Shown here: positions 61,783 to 64,000 of the stretch, piece by piece
Numbering within the stretch: the first letter of the stretch is position 1
Layout: each line of letters opens with the position of its first letter
DNA from: QKMZ01 sp012965515
Lineage (GTDB): Bacteria; Cyanobacteriota; Vampirovibrionia; Obscuribacterales; Obscuribacteraceae
Assembly: GCA_937879965.1 (NCBI GenBank)
Contig: CALFMP010000037.1
Span: 124,001-188,000 of the forward strand
DNA length: 64,000 nucleotides
Reading direction: 5' to 3'
Program-made: the position numbers and the translations under genes
The notes under the pieces: generated by a model
Database searches by the model: none
What the model saw: the letters and a program-made list of their open reading frames with translations, nothing else
Told to the model about the DNA's origin: nothing

Positions 61783-62043
61783 TCATTTAACGATCTCATT
61801 CTTGGCATTACAGAGATGCGCTTCAGACATAGAGATCGACATTAGATGCTCGTTAACAAGCGCCGGATCAATAGACCTGGCCGACACCGCAACGATCAGA
61901 TATCGAAAGCCACCAAGGCAGCCAACACCCGATAGCAATGCGTCCCAAAATCCAAATGCCCGGGAGCAATTTCCACAATTTTTTTCAAAGTCACCGTGCG
62001 AATTTTCTCGAACTGAGTTCTCAGACACCTCAGCGCCAAACAA
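61783..62043 (-). CDS. Possible small protein upstream of RNA copy 2
   Basis: An open frame of up to 86 codons. It contains no ATG before the conserved part, so a TTG start or pseudogenisation must be assumed. Its last part, FRYLIVAVSARSIDPALVNE and HLMSISMSEAHLCNAKNEIV, matches the frame before copy 3 without gaps. Third-position changes are among the differences between them. Coding status is uncertain. Confidence 0.25.
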   Translation of the reverse strand: MFGAEVSENSVRENSHGDFEKNCGNCSRAFGFWDALLSGVGCLGGFRYLIVAVSARSIDPALVNEHLMSISMSEAHLCNAKNEIVK

Positions 62044-62293
62044 AAATACCAGCCAGATTGCTCTGCGCTGGTATTCTTACTACTGCCTGACTGCTCTTTG
62101 CATTAGAGCTCAGTATTTCATCACGCTTCAGTCAGTCCTTCACGTGGTGCGGGCTTCTTGCTACGGTTTCCGGTTGACGCCAACCTGAAGTTTCCACAAA
62201 GCCCCTCGGCTCAAAGCACTCATCATTTAAGTGACGTGCTCACCGTTGATGCATTTAGTCTATCGCGTTCGCGCATACGATCAACTACCCCAG
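62037..62293 (-). ncRNA. Structured RNA element, copy 3
   Basis: Reference copy. On the minus strand: GTTGAT (62285-62280) pairs ATCAAC (62250-62245); AGCAC and GTGCT pair just downstream; GGGCTT (62204-62199) pairs AAGCCC (62156-62151) and encloses the GGTTG-GCGT-CAACC hairpin (62172-62185); TACTG and CAGTA enclose GCTCT-AATGCAA-AGAGC (62093-62109); the terminator closes the 3' end. A weak promoter-like pair, TTGATC and TAGACT with 16 bases between (62257-62284), is kept in all copies. I know no family with these features. Confidence 0.7.
62045..62075 (-). terminator. Intrinsic terminator of RNA copy 3
   Basis: Minus strand: stem 62075-62067 with 62053-62045, inner CAGA/TCTG pairs, GCAA loop at 62061-62058 and the T-rich tail from 62046. 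Confidence 0.75.
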
Positions 62294-62296
62294 AGA

Positions 62297-62446
62297 TCAT
62301 TTAACGATCTCGTTCTTGGCATTATTGAGATGCGCTTCGGACATAGCGATCCTGATCAGAACTTCGTTAACAAGCGCCGGATCATTCGATACAGCAATTG
62401 TCCAGAGGATCGAATATCGAAAAGCAGCACACTCGACATACGGCAT
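62297..62446 (-). CDS. Possible 49-aa protein upstream of RNA copy 3
   Basis: ATG at 62446, 25 bases after the GH94-type stop, with GGAAAG upstream. The frame starts MPYVECAAFRYSILWTIAVS and ends SEAHLNNAKNEIVK. It aligns in frame with those before copies 1 and 2; the N-terminal half varies and the C-terminal motif DPALVNE, then MSEAHL, is kept. It could be a small protein of the phosphorylase operon. The stop is four bases before the RNA element. Confidence 0.4.
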   Translation of the reverse strand: MPYVECAAFRYSILWTIAVSNDPALVNEVLIRIAMSEAHLNNAKNEIVK

Positions 62447-62470
62447 TCAAAGAGTCACTTTCCAATCTAT

Positions 62471-64000
62471 TTACTGCGGATCTATCACCGGAAGATTGCT
62501 TGTCATCGCAGCAAATGTTCGCTCTTGGCTGCGACCTATACTTACGACCACATTATGTTCTCGTCGATCATCGACAAGGGAAACAACACCATCCGGTTGT
62601 TCCACTCCGTCCACAGTTACAGTTTGATGACCATCGCTGTCTGAGCGCTGTAACACCGTTATGTGAAAAACCGTTTCGCGATATCGATAGTGAATCTTGT
62701 ACTCACTCCATTCGGCAGGTAGGCATGGCTGAAAACGAAGTTTGTCCACTTGCAAGCGAATGCCCAAAATAGATTCAATAATCAACCGATACATCCAGCT
62801 TGCAGAGCCGGTATACCAGGTCCACCCGCCTCGACCTGTGTGCGGAGCAACCCCGTAGACATCCGCCGCCACCACATATGGCTCTGCCATGTAGGTCCGC
62901 ATGCTATTAGGATTAAGGGCATGATTTACAGGGTTGATCATGGTAAATAGCTGCCACGCTCTTCGGCTGTCCCCGAGAGCAGCAAAGGCCATCGTTAGCC
63001 AGATAGCGGCGTGAGTGTATTGACCTCCATTTTCTCGGACTCCTGGGACATAGCCTTTGATGTAGCCGGGGTTCAATTCCGATTTATCAAACGGCGGATC
63101 GAGAAGTTGAATCAGTGCACTATCGTGACGAACTAGGCGTTCATAAGCCGAATTCATACCTTTTTTGGAACGCTCGATCTCACCGCCGCCTGACAGAATT
63201 GACCAACTTTGTGAAATCGAGTCGATCTGGCATTCCTCATTTTTCGACGACCCGAGCGGCGTGCCATCGTCAAAGTAAGCACGGCGGTACCAATCTCCAT
63301 CCCAGCCGCTCTTCGCTAAATGCTGTCGCAACTGCGCGGCCTCGGCTTCACAACGTTCTGCAAAAGCGTCATCTTTTCTCATTCTGGCCAGTTTAATGAA
63401 TCTGCGTAGTACTTCATGGAGGAAGAAGCCCAACCAAACGCTCTCGCCCTTGCCTCGGTCGCCGACGAGATTCATACCATCGTTCCAATCGCCAGTTCCC
63501 ATCAGAGGCAGTCCGTGTACGCCGAACTTCAGACCGTTAAGAATCGCTTTCTGACAGTGTTCATACAGACTGGCTGTTTCTTGCGAGCGGCCGGGAAGAT
63601 CATAATAGGAATCATCCTGAGGATTTACGGGGCGTCCGGTAAGGAAGTGTGTTTGCTCATCAAGAACACCAGTATCGCCCGTCATCATCACGTAACGGCA
63701 GGTTGCAAGCGGCAGCCACAAATAATCGTCCGAAATTCGTGTGCGAACACCACGACCAGTGGGTGGGTGCCACCAGTGCTGCACATCTCCTTCTACAAAC
63801 TGCCGTGAGGCGCACAAAAGTAGCTGTTTTCGCAAGAGCAGCGGCTCTGTATGGACTAGCGCCATAGCGTCCTGCAATTGGTCTCTATAACCAAAGGCTC
63901 CGCCCGATTGATAATATCCACTTCGAGCCCACAAGCGACACGCAATCGTTTGATACAGTAACCAACCATTTGCGAGCATGTTCAAAGCGGGATCGGGAGT
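62471..64000 (-). CDS. GH94 / cyclic beta-glucan synthetase-like phosphorylase, 5' part outside window
   Basis: The frame runs off the right edge; about 510 residues are visible, beginning TPDPALNMLANGWLLY. GH94 features: SGGAFGYRDQLQDAMAL, HPPTGRGVRTRISDDYLWLP and the catalytic acid in MGTGDWNDGMNLVGDRGKGE, then ENGGQYTHAAIWLTMAFAAL and GRGGWTWYTGSASWMYRL. The C-terminal beta-sandwich ends at about the stop. It fits the C-terminal module of cyclic beta-1,2-glucan synthetases or related chain-length-controlling phosphorylases. The N-terminal part, which would tell whether a GT84 domain is present, is not in view. Confidence 0.9.
   Translation of the reverse strand, partial: TPDPALNMLANGWLLYQTIACRLWARSGYYQSGGAFGYRDQLQDAMALVHTEPLLLRKQLLLCASRQFVEGDVQHWWHPPTGRGVRTRISDDYLWLPLATCRYVMMTGDTGVLDEQTHFLTGRPVNPQDDSYYDLPGRSQETASLYEHCQKAILNGLKFGVHGLPLMGTGDWNDGMNLVGDRGKGESVWLGFFLHEVLRRFIKLARMRKDDAFAERCEAEAAQLRQHLAKSGWDGDWYRRAYFDDGTPLGSSKNEECQIDSISQSWSILSGGGEIERSKKGMNSAYERLVRHDSALIQLLDPPFDKSELNPGYIKGYVPGVRENGGQYTHAAIWLTMAFAALGDSRRAWQLFTMINPVNHALNPNSMRTYMAEPYVVAADVYGVAPHTGRGGWTWYTGSASWMYRLIIESILGIRLQVDKLRFQPCLPAEWSEYKIHYRYRETVFHITVLQRSDSDGHQTVTVDGVEQPDGVVSLVDDRREHNVVVSIGRSQERTFAAMTSNLPVIDPQ

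Noticed and set aside
61453..62188. Plus-strand frames through the RNA copies, with an identical C-terminal 48 residues in two of them
   Set aside because: The shared end only reflects near-identical DNA in copies 2 and 3. In copy 1 a different frame is open, there are no ribosome-binding sites, and substitutions follow RNA pairing on the other strand.
59588..62293. Repeats as a transposable element or MITE
   Set aside because: No terminal inverted repeats, target-site duplications or transposase are visible; the copies share one orientation and end in terminators, and changes are compensated in stems.
59588..62293. Repeats as tmRNA, 6S, RNase P or SRP RNA
   Set aside because: No tRNA-like ends or tag frame, no long bulged duplex, and none of the conserved RNase P or SRP motifs; three clustered copies would also be abnormal for these.

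Overview
The window reads as chromosomal DNA of a free-living, non-photosynthetic bacterium with moderate GC. It has many secreted or membrane proteins of unknown family, helical-repeat proteins, a glutaminyl-tRNA synthetase, a copper amine oxidase, a urate oxidase and surface-glycan genes. The protein style (large secreted repeat proteins, 'fused' antiporter, abundant orphan proteins) would fit a deep-branching relative of Cyanobacteria such as the Vampirovibrionia/Melainabacteria (Obscuribacterales-like), but nothing here is diagnostic and this assignment is inference. There is no prophage, transposase or CRISPR array; one tRNA was found.

Layout. 1-5.2 kb: a small operon of unknown genes (the first cut by the left edge), a lone glycine-rich protein, a methyltransferase and a secreted protein with a duplicated helical domain and a low-complexity tail. 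5.4-11.6 kb, minus strand: a cation/proton antiporter with a periplasmic N-terminal domain and universal-stress tail, a Tat-exported M3 peptidase and a helical-repeat protein. 11.8-16 kb: a TetR regulator divergent from a Cys-rich small protein, a secreted patatin-type lipase and two related orphan genes. 16-24.6 kb: rtcB with tRNA-Ser and a candidate small RNA upstream, peptide deformylase plus an acetyltransferase, rsgA, an SDR oxidoreductase, an Imm22-like protein and a secreted nuclease. 24.7-39.7 kb: copper amine oxidase, urate oxidase, glnS, a large secreted orphan, a UvrA2-type ATPase, RNase HI with a C-terminal hybrid-binding-like domain, and two ArsR regulators with clear operators. 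39.9-49.2 kb: a surface-glycan region with three GT-C-like membrane proteins, an acyltransferase, a GT2 glycosyltransferase and a sulfotransferase, followed by an MFS exporter and a secreted alpha/beta hydrolase. 52.7-59.2 kb: a second helical-repeat protein, an FAD monooxygenase, and a translationally coupled pair of secreted TldD/PmbA-type proteins.

The most unusual region is 59.5-62.5 kb. Three collinear copies of a roughly 257-nt element lie on the minus strand in intergenic space. Each ends in a strong intrinsic terminator. The copies differ mainly in paired positions, where changes on one side of a stem are matched on the other: the terminator stem is almost wholly replaced between copies while its GNRA-type loop is unchanged. 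This is the signature of a structured RNA. I do not recognise the family. Each copy is preceded by a short, rapidly diverging open frame that shares a C-terminal motif. The block lies downstream of a GH94-type phosphorylase gene that runs off the right edge, and around a PspA-like coiled-coil membrane protein.
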